Source: Nostoc sp. JL34
GTDB taxonomy: Bacteria > Cyanobacteriota > Cyanobacteriia > Cyanobacteriales > Nostocaceae
Assembly (NCBI RefSeq): GCF_017114945.1
Contig: NZ_JABXKQ010000177.1
Coordinates: 1 to 64,000, forward strand
Direction: 5' to 3'
Length of the DNA: 64,000 nt
Shown here piece by piece: positions 1 through 8,995 of this stretch; position 1 is the first letter of the stretch; each line of letters begins with the position of its first letter. The notes beneath the pieces were generated by a model. That model was not told the DNA's origin and ran no database searches. It worked only from the letters and a program-made list of their open reading frames with translations. The position numbers and the translations under genes are program-made.

Positions 1-78
1 ATGCTCAAAAGACTAGCTGCTAGCTAGCTAAAAAAGATATCAAATGGGTTCTATATTCTCTAGTTTTTAAAAATTAAC

Positions 79-1674
79 ATGAAAGACTCTGACCCAACTG
101 CTGATATCACTAGAGAGTACCTGGAACGAGAAAACAAGGAAAAACAGGTACTAGCTTTACTCCTAGAGAAGTTTTTAGGGAGAAAAGATCAGATTCTAGT
201 TCAAAAAACCGAGATGGGTGGTACTGAGGCTTATGTTAGCTCTGTTACCTTGGAATGGTTTGCAGGTCGGGTTCACTTCGCCTCTGGCTTACCTCTGTTT
301 CAAAAAAAGTATAATCCTGAAACTGATAATGTCGAGATTGACGCGGATAGTATTGATGAAATTCAGCAGCGTCCCCTTGATTGGTCACGTCAAGCACCGC
401 TAGTACAGTATTTGGCGGCTAGACACAACCATAAGTTTCCACCAGTACTAGTAGTAATTAATCAACCGTGGGTGGATAATCCCAAAACTGCTGAGTGGGA
501 TAGTGAAGGACGCGCCACAAAGTCTACTACTGATTTTATACCCTTAGATAAAGACGCTAAAGTAGGTCTGCTAAATATTTCTGAGGATGATGTAACTATT
601 TATGCGCTAGATGGTCAACACCGATTAATGGGTGTACAGGGGTTGATGGAGTTAATTAAAACTCGCAAACTCCAGCGCTATAAAAAAGATAAAGGTGCTG
701 ATGACAGTTTTATTACAGTAAATGATTTGATAGAAAAATACCAAGTAGACCTTGCTTACTTGCAAAATTTACCCAAGGAGAAAATTGGTATTGAGTTCAT
801 CTGTGCGGTAGCGGCTGGGGAAACTCGCACCGAGGCAAGGCGGAGGGTGAGATCGATTTTTGTTCATGTCAATCTGATGGCTGCACCATTGACTAAAGGT
901 CAGCTAACACAGTTGAATGAAGATGATGGTTTTGCGATCGTTGCTAGAAAAATTGCAGTTACACATCCACTATTAGAACAACGACAAGAGCGCAATCCTC
1001 GTGTTAATTGGAATAGTGCAACAGTCGCTTCAAATTCTACAGTTTTGACGACATTACAAGCTCTGCAAGATATGTCTGAGCGATATTTGGCTCCAAAGTT
1101 TCCTCACTGGAAACCCTTGGAAAAAGGTTTAATTCCCATGCGGCCAGAAGATGAAGAAATTGAGCAGGGAATTGAGGAATTTAAAAAGCTATTTGATTCT
1201 TTGGCTAGTCTTTCCAGTTATAAGATTTTAGAACATGAGGATACACCAGCTTTACGGCGCTTCAGCTTTGAGAAAGATGGAGGTGAAGGAAATATGCTTT
1301 TCCGTCCAGTTGCTCAAGTTGCATTAGCGCAAGCTTTGGGAATTTTAGTTTTTAAAAAAGGTTTTTCACTGGCAGATATTTTTAAGAAACTGCGGAAGTT
1401 TGACCAGCAAGGTGGTTTTAGTGGTATGGAATATCCCCAATCTCTTTGGTATGGGGTTTTGTACGACCCAAATAAAAAGCGAGTGCAGGTTGCTGGACGA
1501 GATTTAGCCGCGAAATTATTGGTTTATATCTTGGGTGGAATTCAGGAGCAGATGGAACGTGCTGAACTTCGTAAGGCTTTGGCGGATGCTAGGACTGTGG
1601 AAGATAAAACTATAAGTTTTGATGGCGAGTTTGTTGAACCGAAAGCGGTAGGACTTCCACATATCCTGAACTAG
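79..1674 (+). CDS. DGQHR-domain protein, DndB-like (531 aa)
   Basis: The protein carries the DGQHR signature at residues 178-182 (context YALDGQHRLMGV), which defines the DGQHR/DndB family. In the DNA phosphorothioation (Dnd) pathway, DndB is a transcriptional regulator and not part of the sulfur-inserting complex. A PPVLVVIN strand at about 121-128 precedes the motif, as in other family members. The length is larger than a classical DndB (about 350-380 aa), with an extra C-terminal helical half. The ATG at 79 follows an A/T-rich leader without a clear Shine-Dalgarno. A second DGQHR gene follows on the same strand after 104 bases, and dndD plus a Dnd-type helicase lie downstream on the other strand. 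Family membership is seen directly; a role in a Dnd system is inferred from the neighbours. Confidence 0.85.
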   Translation: MKDSDPTADITREYLERENKEKQVLALLLEKFLGRKDQILVQKTEMGGTEAYVSSVTLEWFAGRVHFASGLPLFQKKYNPETDNVEIDADSIDEIQQRPLDWSRQAPLVQYLAARHNHKFPPVLVVINQPWVDNPKTAEWDSEGRATKSTTDFIPLDKDAKVGLLNISEDDVTIYALDGQHRLMGVQGLMELIKTRKLQRYKKDKGADDSFITVNDLIEKYQVDLAYLQNLPKEKIGIEFICAVAAGETRTEARRRVRSIFVHVNLMAAPLTKGQLTQLNEDDGFAIVARKIAVTHPLLEQRQERNPRVNWNSATVASNSTVLTTLQALQDMSERYLAPKFPHWKPLEKGLIPMRPEDEEIEQGIEEFKKLFDSLASLSSYKILEHEDTPALRRFSFEKDGGEGNMLFRPVAQVALAQALGILVFKKGFSLADIFKKLRKFDQQGGFSGMEYPQSLWYGVLYDPNKKRVQVAGRDLAAKLLVYILGGIQEQMERAELRKALADARTVEDKTISFDGEFVEPKAVGLPHILN

Positions 1675-1778
1675 TCAAGTTAAGTAAGGATTTTTCAGTG
1701 TGGTTTTCACCGATGCTACAGCCCATAAGGGTTGCATATCATGTTTGCTAACACCTGCCAATTGGTATAAATATTTAT

Positions 1779-2984
1779 ATGGCTCAAACAAACCAGGATA
1801 GTAATAATAGTGTTTCACCAGAGATCAAAGCTAAGTTTAGTACTTTGGTTGCGCCGTTCTTTGAAGACCATTATCGAGATTCCTGCTATCCAGGGCTGAT
1901 TTTTCGCCAGGGAAAGCGGAAAATGCTACAAATTAATATACCAGCTAAGGACTTTCCAGCACTTTTAGTAACAAAACCTGCTAAGGACGATGATCCTGAA
2001 TTAGGTAAACAACGCCCAGAAGTCCCCGGTCATGCTGAGGAGATCAAAAATTATATTATCGAACAAGCCCGAAAAGGAAAACCCTGGATTTTGGGGACGC
2101 TGACAGCAAATGTACCCGCAGATAAAATAACAATTCTCGAATTAGGCAGAGGTATTTGTATAGTTGTAATTCCTCGTGATGTTAAATTAGAGATTACAGA
2201 TGGACAACATCGTAAGACTGCTATTCAAAAGTTAATTGAAAGTGAGGAAAGTTCCTTAATTAGTGATAATGTTTTTCCCATTACGCTGGTCTTAGAAGAC
2301 GATATTGACCAGTGTAGGAAAGATTTTGGAGATATGGCTCAAACTAAACCGCTAGGTAAAGCATTGCTATTATCATTTGGTGAAATTGAAGGTCGTGTTG
2401 GTATTACTAAAAATTTAGTAAAACAAGTGAAAATTTTTTATGACAAAACAGATAAAATTCAAGATTCTCCACGTATTCAAAAGAAATTTATTTACACAAA
2501 TAACTACATAACAAGGTCTGTGAGTTGTGCTTTTACAAAGAATCCTGATTCTGAACTTCAAGACTATGATGTGGAGAGTTCATCTAATGCTCTAGCTAGT
2601 TGTCTCAATAAGTTTTTCTTTGAATGCAGTAACACAAGATATATTTCTGAGACAAAGGTAGCTGATTTGACTATTGCTGAACTAAGAAAATTTAAAGATG
2701 AATGTATACTGGGAGTGAGTGCTGGTCTGGAAGTTTTAGGTCGATTGCTATACTTCACTTACAACAAAGACAGCAATTATTTTGATGATGCAAAAGTTTC
2801 CCAACTTGCACAGCTAGATTGGACAAGAAGTAATCCAATTTGGGAAAATAATTTAATTAGGATAGATCCTAATCCTAAAAAACCGGATAAGCGTTATAAA
2901 CTATACACTAATGCTAATGCAGTAAGTGGTGCAGTCAAGGCGCTTAAAGATAAACTAGGATGGATGGAAAACCCTTCCTATTGA
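1779..2984 (+). CDS. second DGQHR-domain protein, DndB-like (401 aa)
   Basis: DGQHR lies at residues 141-145 (context EITDGQHRKTAI), preceded by a conserved-looking beta segment (ILGTLTANV) at about 104-112. The length is close to classical DndB. It is not a simple duplicate of the upstream gene: outside the motif block the two proteins share little by eye, so they represent two DGQHR subtypes. It is probably co-transcribed with the upstream gene (104-bp gap, no terminator seen). It is convergent with the Dnd-associated gene on the minus strand, with only 12 bases between stop codons. Function is inferred from the family: regulator or DNA-associated partner of a Dnd-like system. Confidence 0.82.
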   Translation: MAQTNQDSNNSVSPEIKAKFSTLVAPFFEDHYRDSCYPGLIFRQGKRKMLQINIPAKDFPALLVTKPAKDDDPELGKQRPEVPGHAEEIKNYIIEQARKGKPWILGTLTANVPADKITILELGRGICIVVIPRDVKLEITDGQHRKTAIQKLIESEESSLISDNVFPITLVLEDDIDQCRKDFGDMAQTKPLGKALLLSFGEIEGRVGITKNLVKQVKIFYDKTDKIQDSPRIQKKFIYTNNYITRSVSCAFTKNPDSELQDYDVESSSNALASCLNKFFFECSNTRYISETKVADLTIAELRKFKDECILGVSAGLEVLGRLLYFTYNKDSNYFDDAKVSQLAQLDWTRSNPIWENNLIRIDPNPKKPDKRYKLYTNANAVSGAVKALKDKLGWMENPSY

Positions 2985-2996
2985 AGATACCCTGAT

Positions 2997-3470
2997 TCAA
3001 GAGAGGAATTTGGTGAGATCAAATTCCTCGTCTTGTTGCTCTATATTCGTTCGCTCATAACTGAGAAATAATAAAATTCGCTCTGCATAATCTACTGATC
3101 CACGTAACTCATTTTGCAATATTTCTAATCCACCATTAGCGTACTCTTCAAATATATGATTACGTTGCCTTTCATATTCTTCTTCATTAATAGATAGTGT
3201 TTTAATATCTTTCGTTTCATTAATTGCTAATAATTTTATTAAAATATCATTTCCCATTGAGGCAAAATACTCTATCCTGATTGGCGATGGTTCCCTTTTA
3301 GAAATCTCTCCCAAAACCACACGCTTTTTATGCTTTGCACCCAAAGCTGCTGCAAACACAATCACATCAGCAAAAGTATTAAAAGGCCCTGTTCCACCAT
3401 CTGAAGATGTTAAATCTTTCACCAACTCAGCTTTATCTTTAGCAACCCTGATTCTGCCAGTTTCAGCCAT
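2997..3470 (-). CDS. DNA phosphorothioation-associated protein 4-like (157 aa)
   Basis: A small protein with the layout of the family called Dnd system-associated protein 4: a basic start (RIRVAKDKAELV), a conserved GPFNTFADVIVFAAALG block at about 27-43, a central KREPSPIRIEYF segment and an acidic C-terminus. Members are found by association with dnd genes; their biochemical role is unknown. The recognition comes from memory of the family's look, not from a search. It is on the same strand as dndD but is separated from it by a Uma2-type gene. The ATG at 3470 has no strong Shine-Dalgarno. Confidence 0.7.
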   Translation of the reverse strand: MAETGRIRVAKDKAELVKDLTSSDGGTGPFNTFADVIVFAAALGAKHKKRVVLGEISKREPSPIRIEYFASMGNDILIKLLAINETKDIKTLSINEEEYERQRNHIFEEYANGGLEILQNELRGSVDYAERILLFLSYERTNIEQQDEEFDLTKFLS

Positions 3471-3575
3471 TGTTTTAATATCTATATTGTTGCTATTTTA
3501 ACTGAAAGCGATCACACATCTTGCTGCATTATTTTATACTAGTATGCGGGCGATCGCTTAAACGATAATCTTAAT

Positions 3576-4145
3576 TTAAATAGGAAACTGAATATTTTCA
3601 TACACCAAAGAAATAGGAAAGTGAAAATCAACACTAGTTAAATGAACTTCATCCCCTTCTTCGTAAGGGTGTAACTCCCAGAGTCCTCTATCATTTAACC
3701 GAAAGCAATCTAAACCAATTTTTTCAGCATCGATGAGGACGTATTCTTGCAAAGTCTGAATACGACGATACCGCGTAAATTTTGTACCTCTATCGTAAGC
3801 TTCCGTACTTGGGGACAAAACTTCAACAATTAAACAAGGATATTGGAGAAATTCAATAGCTTGTTTATCCCGTTCATCACAACTCACCACAACATCGGGA
3901 TAATGAAAAGGCCCCTTCTCAGATACACCTACTTTCGCATCCGCCATAAAGGGAAGATACTCACTCCCTCTTAGATGAATTTTTAACGCTGAAGCTAAGT
4001 TTAAAGCAATAGTTGTATGGGGAAGAGTACCCCCAGTCATGGCAAAAACTTCACCATCAATATATTCATATTTAATTTCTTGGCGTTCTTCCCATTCCAG
4101 ATATTCTTGGGGAGACATATAATTTCTGTCTGAACTCGCAACCAT
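3576..4145 (-). CDS. Uma2 (DUF820) family putative restriction endonuclease-like protein (189 aa)
   Basis: Typical cyanobacterial Uma2/DUF820 protein of the PD-(D/E)xK nuclease fold: it begins with a substrate-like MSPQEYLEWEE helix, has PDVVVS at 83-88 (candidate catalytic Asp84), VEVLSPST at 107-114 (Glu108) and a YVLID strand at about 135-139. Such genes occur in tens of copies in filamentous cyanobacterial genomes and are mostly of unknown function, so presence inside the Dnd-like block need not mean participation. Length is normal for the family. It lies 65 bases downstream of dndD, in a short gap that contains a common cyanobacterial intergenic word (CCTTTGCGCCTCTGCG). Confidence 0.9.
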   Translation of the reverse strand: MVASSDRNYMSPQEYLEWEERQEIKYEYIDGEVFAMTGGTLPHTTIALNLASALKIHLRGSEYLPFMADAKVGVSEKGPFHYPDVVVSCDERDKQAIEFLQYPCLIVEVLSPSTEAYDRGTKFTRYRRIQTLQEYVLIDAEKIGLDCFRLNDRGLWELHPYEEGDEVHLTSVDFHFPISLVYENIQFPI

Positions 4146-4210
4146 AACTTTATTCCTCTCTTTTTCTCAAATGTAACCAAGAAAAAACCTTTGCGCCTCT
4201 GCGTGAGTAA

Positions 4211-6283
4211 TTACCCATTCCGTTCAACTGCGATAATTTCCGTATACTCAAACTCATTCGGACTTTGTTTCACCAAAGGATATCTTTCTCCACCCAACTC
4301 AATATAATCTTGTTCGCAATCTGGCTTAGAAGAATAATACGTAAGCACATATTCTCTACCAATTCTGCTTGTCATTTCTGCTTCAACTTCACCCCGCCAC
4401 TGAGTCTTAGTGACTAAAACTATCAACTGATTCGCTAATTGAGGAATTGTCTTCGCAATGTGTCGCCGCGAATTCTCATCCAAACTACCGAAGGGTGAAT
4501 CCATGACAATTGGAAAAGTGCTACTATCGGGAATCATCATCATTTTGCGTTTCTCACTCCATTCGCGCACTTTGTCAATGATGCTGGCAATAAAAGATAA
4601 GCTGAGAATCTGATTCTCCCCAGTGGAAGCTGCAACTGGTGCTTCTATACCCGTGGTATTTTCTACTAATGTCAGTTCATATTTTTCACTAATTTTAGGA
4701 ATGTATGGAGTCACAGAAATCTCCATGAAGATTTCTTGTACTCGCTTTTCTAGTTGCAGACGAAATTGTTGTTCTTGACGATTTCTAACTTCCGTTAACC
4801 GTTCGATTGCATCTTGGGTGGCGTTAATTCGTCGCTGTGCTAAAGTTTGCTTATCTTCATTCAGCTTTTGTTTGGCGATTTGTTTATTTAAACCTTCAAT
4901 CTCAGTTGTGAGTTGAGCAATTTGCTGCTGATTTGCACCCTGTTCTCGATTTAATTCATCAATTTTACTTTCAATTTCATCTAAACGTTTTTGCAAACTG
5001 CTAATTTCTTCATTAGCATCTTTTCTTAACCGTTCTTGAATATTGTCTAAATCACCTTCAATTTGAGATATGCTTTGCCTTAACTGATTAATTCTATTTT
5101 GTTCTCTATCAACCTCTTCCCAAAATCCTATAGCTTGTTTATCAATTTCATCTACTTGAGCTATCATCCGAATTGCAGTTTCTTCCACCGCCGAAGAACC
5201 TGCTTTATTTAACCAGGTACTCACATGAGTATGAGAATGATTACCCTCGTGTAACTCCGCACCACAAATACAGCGTTGAGAATTGAGTAAATCATTCACA
5301 AATTCCCGCGAGATTCCAGAGGTTAACTCGCCTCGTTGTTTCAAATCATTGATAATTTCTCGAAACTGAGATGTGGTTTCTGACAGCAAAACTGTATAAC
5401 CCCGTGCGGAGATAACTTTCTTCAGCGCTTCCTTCGTTTTTTTATATTCTTCTTGATTCGCCGCTTTCTGTGATTCTAAATCTTGCCATCTTTCTTGCAA
5501 TTCTTTAGCTGCACTAAGTTCTCGCAAACGGTTACTTGTCTCTTTTTTAAAAGTTTGTTGATATTCTAACTCTTCTTTAATTTCAGTTTGCCGTTTCGTA
5601 ATGCGTTCGCGCTCTCGTTCTATCTTTTCTTGTTGTCGTAGTAGTTGTTTAATTTCAGAATCACCAATAGCTTTCAACTCATTTTCTAGAGTTTTTTTAG
5701 CATCTCCCAAATGTCTGATGGAACGGTTGATTACTTCCACACCTAAGAAAATTTTTGTAGCTTCGGCAATTTCAGCTTTTTTGTCAGAACGGGTTATTTG
5801 TTCAATTCGTTCGCCGTCAAAGAAAAAATATTGATGTAAAGTAGCAGGTAAAATTTGATTAATGATATCGTCGAGTTGCTGATATTGTATATTCCATTTA
5901 CCATCATCCCCACCAACCCACATACTTAATTGAGTTTTGCTAGCGTCAAAATCACCATCGTTTTTATAACCCCGACAGGCGCGTCTAAGTCGATAACGTT
6001 TACCTTCATGTTCCCAGCCAATCTCTACCCAACATTCTACAGCTTGACCTTTTTGAGTTTCTGCGATCGCACGCTTATTTACTAACTGTTCTATCGATGC
6101 AAATGCTGCACTAAATTTCTCATATAATACCCAAGTAAAGGCATTTAGTAAACTGGTTTTTCCAGAGCCATTATTACCATGAATAATCGTTGTGTTCTGA
6201 ACATCTCCACCAGCTAAGAGCATCTCTGGTGTCGTACCATAAAAGGAGCGAAAGTTGCATAGCTTGATTGAAGTTAGCTTCAT
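4211..6283 (-). CDS. dndD: DNA sulfur modification protein DndD, SMC/Rad50-like ATPase (690 aa)
   Basis: SMC-like ATPase with Walker A GNNGSGKTS at 36-44, an FFFDGERIEQ segment at 153-162 characteristic of DndD, a coiled coil from about 190 to 510 interrupted by a CxC hook (Cys338, Cys340), an ABC signature-like STGENQILS at 553-561, and Walker B VMDSPFGSLDE at 593-603. DndD is the ATPase of the DndCDE phosphorothioation complex, thought to act on DNA structure during sulfur insertion. The start overlaps the stop of a 57-residue ORF (ATGA), indicating translational coupling. DndC and DndE, the usual partners, are not found next to it, which is unusual. An orphan SMC-type ATPase of another defence system is the main alternative. 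Confidence 0.85.
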   Translation of the reverse strand: MKLTSIKLCNFRSFYGTTPEMLLAGGDVQNTTIIHGNNGSGKTSLLNAFTWVLYEKFSAAFASIEQLVNKRAIAETQKGQAVECWVEIGWEHEGKRYRLRRACRGYKNDGDFDASKTQLSMWVGGDDGKWNIQYQQLDDIINQILPATLHQYFFFDGERIEQITRSDKKAEIAEATKIFLGVEVINRSIRHLGDAKKTLENELKAIGDSEIKQLLRQQEKIERERERITKRQTEIKEELEYQQTFKKETSNRLRELSAAKELQERWQDLESQKAANQEEYKKTKEALKKVISARGYTVLLSETTSQFREIINDLKQRGELTSGISREFVNDLLNSQRCICGAELHEGNHSHTHVSTWLNKAGSSAVEETAIRMIAQVDEIDKQAIGFWEEVDREQNRINQLRQSISQIEGDLDNIQERLRKDANEEISSLQKRLDEIESKIDELNREQGANQQQIAQLTTEIEGLNKQIAKQKLNEDKQTLAQRRINATQDAIERLTEVRNRQEQQFRLQLEKRVQEIFMEISVTPYIPKISEKYELTLVENTTGIEAPVAASTGENQILSLSFIASIIDKVREWSEKRKMMMIPDSSTFPIVMDSPFGSLDENSRRHIAKTIPQLANQLIVLVTKTQWRGEVEAEMTSRIGREYVLTYYSSKPDCEQDYIELGGERYPLVKQSPNEFEYTEIIAVERNG

Positions 6284-6453
6284 CGCACCTCTTCCTTAAT
6301 AATGTCCAAAATATTATAATTTATATGGCTGTTAATCTTCTTATCTAGTCTGCCTTTTTCCAGCTTCCATACCCGCTCAATAATTCGCCGTACCTCTGGC
6401 GGAGCGCTGTTGATTGGCTCTTGCACATCATCGATATTCGCATCTTGTGACAT
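6280..6453 (-). CDS. small ORF translationally coupled to dndD (57 aa)
   Basis: An open frame from ATG at 6453 to TGA at 6280 encodes 57 residues. The stop overlaps the dndD start as ATGA, the classic sign of coupling. The N-terminal third is acidic and probably disordered (MSQDANIDDVQEPINSAP). The rest looks like two amphipathic helices (VRRIIERVWKLEKGRL and YNILDIIKEEV). I do not recognise the family; the position normally held by dndC or another dnd gene raises the possibility that it is a small partner of DndD. No good Shine-Dalgarno precedes the ATG. The coding call rests on the overlap and on helix-like composition. Confidence 0.6.
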   Translation of the reverse strand: MSQDANIDDVQEPINSAPPEVRRIIERVWKLEKGRLDKKINSHINYNILDIIKEEVR

Positions 6454-6784
6454 CTTGGGTATTGGAAATATAGTTTTTCTATATTTTAACTTTCTCTACT
6501 GCTGTATTTACCTCCGTAAAGCCACTGTTAGCATTATCTTTAATTTTGCAAAAACTATTTTTTCAAATTTATAATTTTATTTGAAAAAATAGTTTATTAT
6601 TGAATTGCTTTCTGCTATTATTAATATTAACGATTTAGATAGAAATGGGATATAATTGAAATTTTTAACGCAGCTTATATTCCATTATTATCAAACTCAT
6701 AATCTTATTATTTCATACTTAATGCTTCTTTTTTCAAAACTCGAAAGATTTTACAAAAAAATACAACTATTCTCTGATTCATCA
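6454..6784. other. A/T-rich intergenic gap between helicase and dndD operon
   Basis: No gene is seen on either strand. The gap holds the promoter side of the small ORF-dndD unit and a long perfect inverted repeat listed separately. Base composition is strongly A/T. Confidence 0.6.
6552..6595 (-). terminator. 17-bp perfect inverted repeat, probable terminator of the helicase gene
   Basis: AAACTATTTTTTCAAAT (6552-6568) is exactly mirrored by ATTTGAAAAAATAGTTT (6579-6595) around a 10-base loop. It lies 190 bases past the helicase stop and upstream of the dndD unit. On the minus strand the stem is followed by a short T run (TTTTTGC), so it can act as a Rho-independent terminator. The stem is almost all A/T, so a different role (protein site, small element) is possible. 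Confidence 0.5.
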
Positions 6785-8149
6785 TCAAATATCTAATAAC
6801 CCATATCGCTTTTGTAAATCCAGTAATTTCATTCTGGCAACGCCTGCATTATCAGCCAAATCAGCAAACTCCACAAAGCGACGCAGTTCCTTTTTTAACA
6901 GATTGCGCTCAACTTCTATAGTTTCTCTATCTAAATCTGGTGGCAAAACAATCATGTCAAATATTGTTGCGCGTTCCTTACCAGGATGAGGACGTAAAAC
7001 TCGCCCCCGTCGCTGAATAAATTGGCGGGGATTGCCAGAACTTGATAAAATCACCGCAGTTTGAATTGCCGGAATATCAACACCTTCATCTAAACAACGA
7101 ATTGCGACTAAACCCTGCAATTCCCCACTTTCAAATTGGTGGCGCAATATTTCTCTTTCTTGCAAAGTTGTTTGGGCTGTATAGGTACTAACTTTATACC
7201 CTAAATCCACCCCCAGAATTTTTGCAACAGCTTTGAGTTGGCGTAGAGATGAACGTTGTCCCGCATCTTGGGAACCATCACTACAATAAAAAAGAGTGTG
7301 AGTAGTTTCGCGGCGAGTAATCATTAAATCCCGCAAAGCATTTAATTTATTTTCGGCTGCACCAATTAATCTTGCTCTTTGCATCAATAAGGGCTTTAAA
7401 TCTTCATTGTCTTCAAAGCTTCCCGCTTCGCCATTTTCTCGATCTCGATAAAGTAGCGATCGCCCAATTCTTTTAGTTAACTTTAAATAGGCAATACTTT
7501 CTGCTTCAGTTAACTCTACCAACACCGGATAATACAGATAATGCACCAAAGCACCTTGAGCGATCGCATCCCTCAAAGTAAACTCTGGCTGGAGAACTGG
7601 GCCAAAATAATCCAATAAAGATTGCGTCCCAAAATCATCAAAATACCTTTCCGGTGTGGCAGATAAAGCCAGTCTCAACCCCACACTGCGCGGTAAACTT
7701 TCTTCTAACTTAGGTGCGCCTAAATTATGCGCCTCATCCCCAATAATTAAAGTTTTGGCGGGAAAATATTTTAGTTGAGACTGAAACCCATCTCCAATTA
7801 AAGTAGAGTTCGTAGTAATGACAGTGATAAATCGTTGAGAACCAGAACGCAGATTATAAATTTGCGTAGACAGTTGACTTTGCCAAGTGCGTAAATTCTC
7901 AAAAGCTAAAATGGGTTGCAAATTAAATTTTTCACATTCTCGCGCCCATTGAGTGACGAGATGGCGGTAGGGACACACCACCACCAGAACTTGTAAATTA
8001 ATCTGTTGATATAATTCACAAGCGATCGCTAATGCGGTAATTGTTTTACCACTACCAGTAGCCATTTTTAGCGTCCCTCTACCATTGTTGGTAAACCAGC
8101 TAGCGATCGCTTGGCGCTGATATTGCCGCAATTGCAGAGACACAGGCAT
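6785..8149 (-). CDS. Dnd-system restriction-type DEAD/DEAH helicase (454 aa)
   Basis: Superfamily 2 helicase: Walker A ATGSGKT at 30-36, DEAH at 138-141 (IGDEAHNLG), SAT at 163-165 and motif VI QRRGRVLRP at 379-387. The length and motif spacing fit the family described as DNA phosphorothioation system restriction enzyme, found beside dnd genes; RadD-like repair helicases are the alternative. I place the start at the ATG at 8149, preceded by AGGA about 10 bases upstream. The frame is open further upstream to 8278, but that extension (MPICYMYLTK...) runs into an STRR and looks non-coding. No nuclease domain is visible, so any cleavage would need a partner. Confidence 0.8.
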   Translation of the reverse strand: MPVSLQLRQYQRQAIASWFTNNGRGTLKMATGSGKTITALAIACELYQQINLQVLVVVCPYRHLVTQWARECEKFNLQPILAFENLRTWQSQLSTQIYNLRSGSQRFITVITTNSTLIGDGFQSQLKYFPAKTLIIGDEAHNLGAPKLEESLPRSVGLRLALSATPERYFDDFGTQSLLDYFGPVLQPEFTLRDAIAQGALVHYLYYPVLVELTEAESIAYLKLTKRIGRSLLYRDRENGEAGSFEDNEDLKPLLMQRARLIGAAENKLNALRDLMITRRETTHTLFYCSDGSQDAGQRSSLRQLKAVAKILGVDLGYKVSTYTAQTTLQEREILRHQFESGELQGLVAIRCLDEGVDIPAIQTAVILSSSGNPRQFIQRRGRVLRPHPGKERATIFDMIVLPPDLDRETIEVERNLLKKELRRFVEFADLADNAGVARMKLLDLQKRYGLLDI

Positions 8150-8272
8150 TCTTGGGCATCCTGGTAATGGTTGCGTATAATAACTGCCCTTACTTTCCCT
8201 TGCATAAGGTGATTTCAACCGGAAAGTGGGCAGTTGCTGCACTGGATTTTTCGTCAGGTACATATAGCAAAT

Positions 8273-8300
8273 GGGCATTGGGCATTGGGAATTGGGAATT
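8273..8300. repeat. STRR: four tandem heptamers GGGCATT/GGGAATT
   Basis: GGGCATT, GGGCATT, GGGAATT and GGGAATT lie in direct succession. This is a short tandemly repeated repetitive sequence of the kind common in heterocystous cyanobacteria. It sits between lexA and the helicase gene. Confidence 0.9.
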
Positions 8301-8359
8301 GGGAAAGAGGAGATAGAAGTTCTTCAATTTTGAATTGATTTCTCCCCACTCCCCATTAA

Positions 8360-8965
8360 TCAGTTGTAACCGCGCCAAACACCAATGAGTGAACCCTGCA
8401 CCTGTACTTGCATAGCACTGACTTCAATGGGATTGTACTTGGGATTTGCTGGTTTAAGGGTGACGCGATCGCCTTGGCGATAAAAACGTTTTAATGTTGT
8501 ACCAAATCCATCTACTCTGGCGGCGACGATGGTGCCATTTTTCAAATGATTTGGTTCTGCTACTGGACGCAGAAATACCACATCACCATCAGTAATTAAA
8601 TCTTCAATCATACTATCGCCAGCTACGCGCAAAGCGTAAGTTTGGGGAGGTAAATCGAAATTAGAAAAGTCTAAATGATCTACAGCATCAGTAAACGGTT
8701 CTATTAAACCACCAGCCGCGATCGTCCCCAAAATTGGTACACCTTGCTTCACAGGACGCAAAATCCGAATCGTTCGCGCTTGTCCTTCAGTCCATTCTAT
8801 ATATCCCTTGGTGCGTAAATGTTCTAAACGACTTTGAATTGGTGCTGGTGACTTCAGGTTCATCGCTTGCATCATTTGCCGAATAGAAGGCGAATGCTGG
8901 TGCGATCGGATGTATTCTGCCAACCATTCGTAAAGTTCTTGTTGAGCTTCCGTTAGACGTTCCAT
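8360..8965 (-). CDS. lexA: LexA repressor (201 aa)
   Basis: The N-terminal winged helix (about 1-70) reads MERLTEAQQELYEWLAEYI..., as in LexA. The self-cleavage bond Ala84-Gly85 (TIAAGGL) is intact, Ser118 sits in GDSM and the catalytic lysine is Lys159 in TTLKRF, so this copy should be able to autocleave. Not all cyanobacterial LexA proteins keep these residues. I start at the ATG at 8965, because the open frame further upstream to 9169 encodes hydrophobic, low-complexity sequence and crosses the terminator of argF and the SOS box. A consensus cyanobacterial LexA box lies 31 bases upstream, so autorepression is expected. In cyanobacteria LexA may also regulate carbon and redox genes. Confidence 0.95.
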   Translation of the reverse strand: MERLTEAQQELYEWLAEYIRSHQHSPSIRQMMQAMNLKSPAPIQSRLEHLRTKGYIEWTEGQARTIRILRPVKQGVPILGTIAAGGLIEPFTDAVDHLDFSNFDLPPQTYALRVAGDSMIEDLITDGDVVFLRPVAEPNHLKNGTIVAARVDGFGTTLKRFYRQGDRVTLKPANPKYNPIEVSAMQVQVQGSLIGVWRGYN

Positions 8966-8995
8966 AAATTTGCGGGAAGTAATTATTAATGTCTC

